Positions 63,963 through 64,000 of a DNA stretch of 64,000 bases are shown here, piece by piece. The notes beneath the pieces were generated by a model. It searched no databases. It was not told the DNA's origin and worked only from the letters and a program-made list of their open reading frames with translations. Source of the DNA: Mesocentrotus franciscanus (Eukaryota; Echinodermata; Echinoidea; Camarodonta; Strongylocentrotidae); contig CP137673.1 of assembly GCA_037976565.1 (NCBI GenBank), forward strand, positions 1,662,851-1,726,850, written 5' to 3'. The position numbers and the translations under genes are program-made. Each line of letters begins with the position of its first letter. The stretch's first letter is position 1.

Positions 63963-64000
63963 CTGTGAAATCAAATCAAATCAAACGTCAGGATTTTGGG

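Overview
The window is AT-rich, intron-rich animal DNA and very probably comes from an echinoderm, most likely a sea urchin. That is inferred from the gene structures (short exons, 0.3-7 kb introns with GT/AG borders), abundant tRNA-derived SINEs, many fold-back elements and long GA/CT microsatellites. No plasmid, phage, operon or CRISPR feature is present.

Three protein genes can be assembled exon by exon, all on the minus strand. (1) Positions 10584-20590 hold a complete four-exon claudin-like tetraspan gene of 227 codons. It includes an 81-base exon whose reading frame is too short to show up as an open frame. (2) Positions 32613-48703 hold a complete 15-exon gene for the mitochondrial Rho GTPase Miro (RHOT1/2 family), 622 residues. 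It has both GTPase domains, both EF-hands and the C-terminal membrane anchor. A probable non-coding first exon and promoter lie near 52.45-52.53 kb. (3) Positions 59541-63962 hold the 3' end of a gene for a single-pass membrane protein: four EGF-like repeats, a transmembrane helix and a cytoplasmic tail of about 90 residues. Its 5' part lies beyond the window. Exon phases agree at every junction of all three genes. The genes look functionally unrelated: epithelial junction/adhesion, mitochondrial transport, and an EGF-type surface protein.

The rest is mobile and repetitive DNA. From left to right it holds: a truncated non-LTR retrotransposon RT (1-454); a tRNA-SINE (about 922-1335); a G-rich repeat (3.5-4.47 kb); a fold-back MITE (5.67-6.25 kb); a 187-bp direct duplication (6.8-7.18 kb); a CCAAT/E2F-like orphan promoter (about 7.9-8.04 kb); SINEs at 9.3, 13.0, 28.8, 33.8, 37.9 and 57.6 kb; a 737-bp inverted-repeat element carrying nuclear-receptor DR1 motifs (26.8-27.5 kb); several fold-back MITEs (29.3-29.9, 32.1, 34.4, 39.3, 41.6 and 44.3 kb); a five-copy 103-bp tandem repeat made from Miro exon 13 (38.3-38.8 kb); an 8/9-bp minisatellite grown from a MITE arm (44.0-44.3 kb); two sibling TIR transposons with 7-bp target duplications (49.8-51.7 kb); and two larger inverted-repeat elements built round minisatellites (52.8-54.6 and 55.4-56.6 kb).

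I found no convincing new multi-gene system. The most interesting material is how repeats are born here: from an exon, from a MITE arm, and inside TIR elements.
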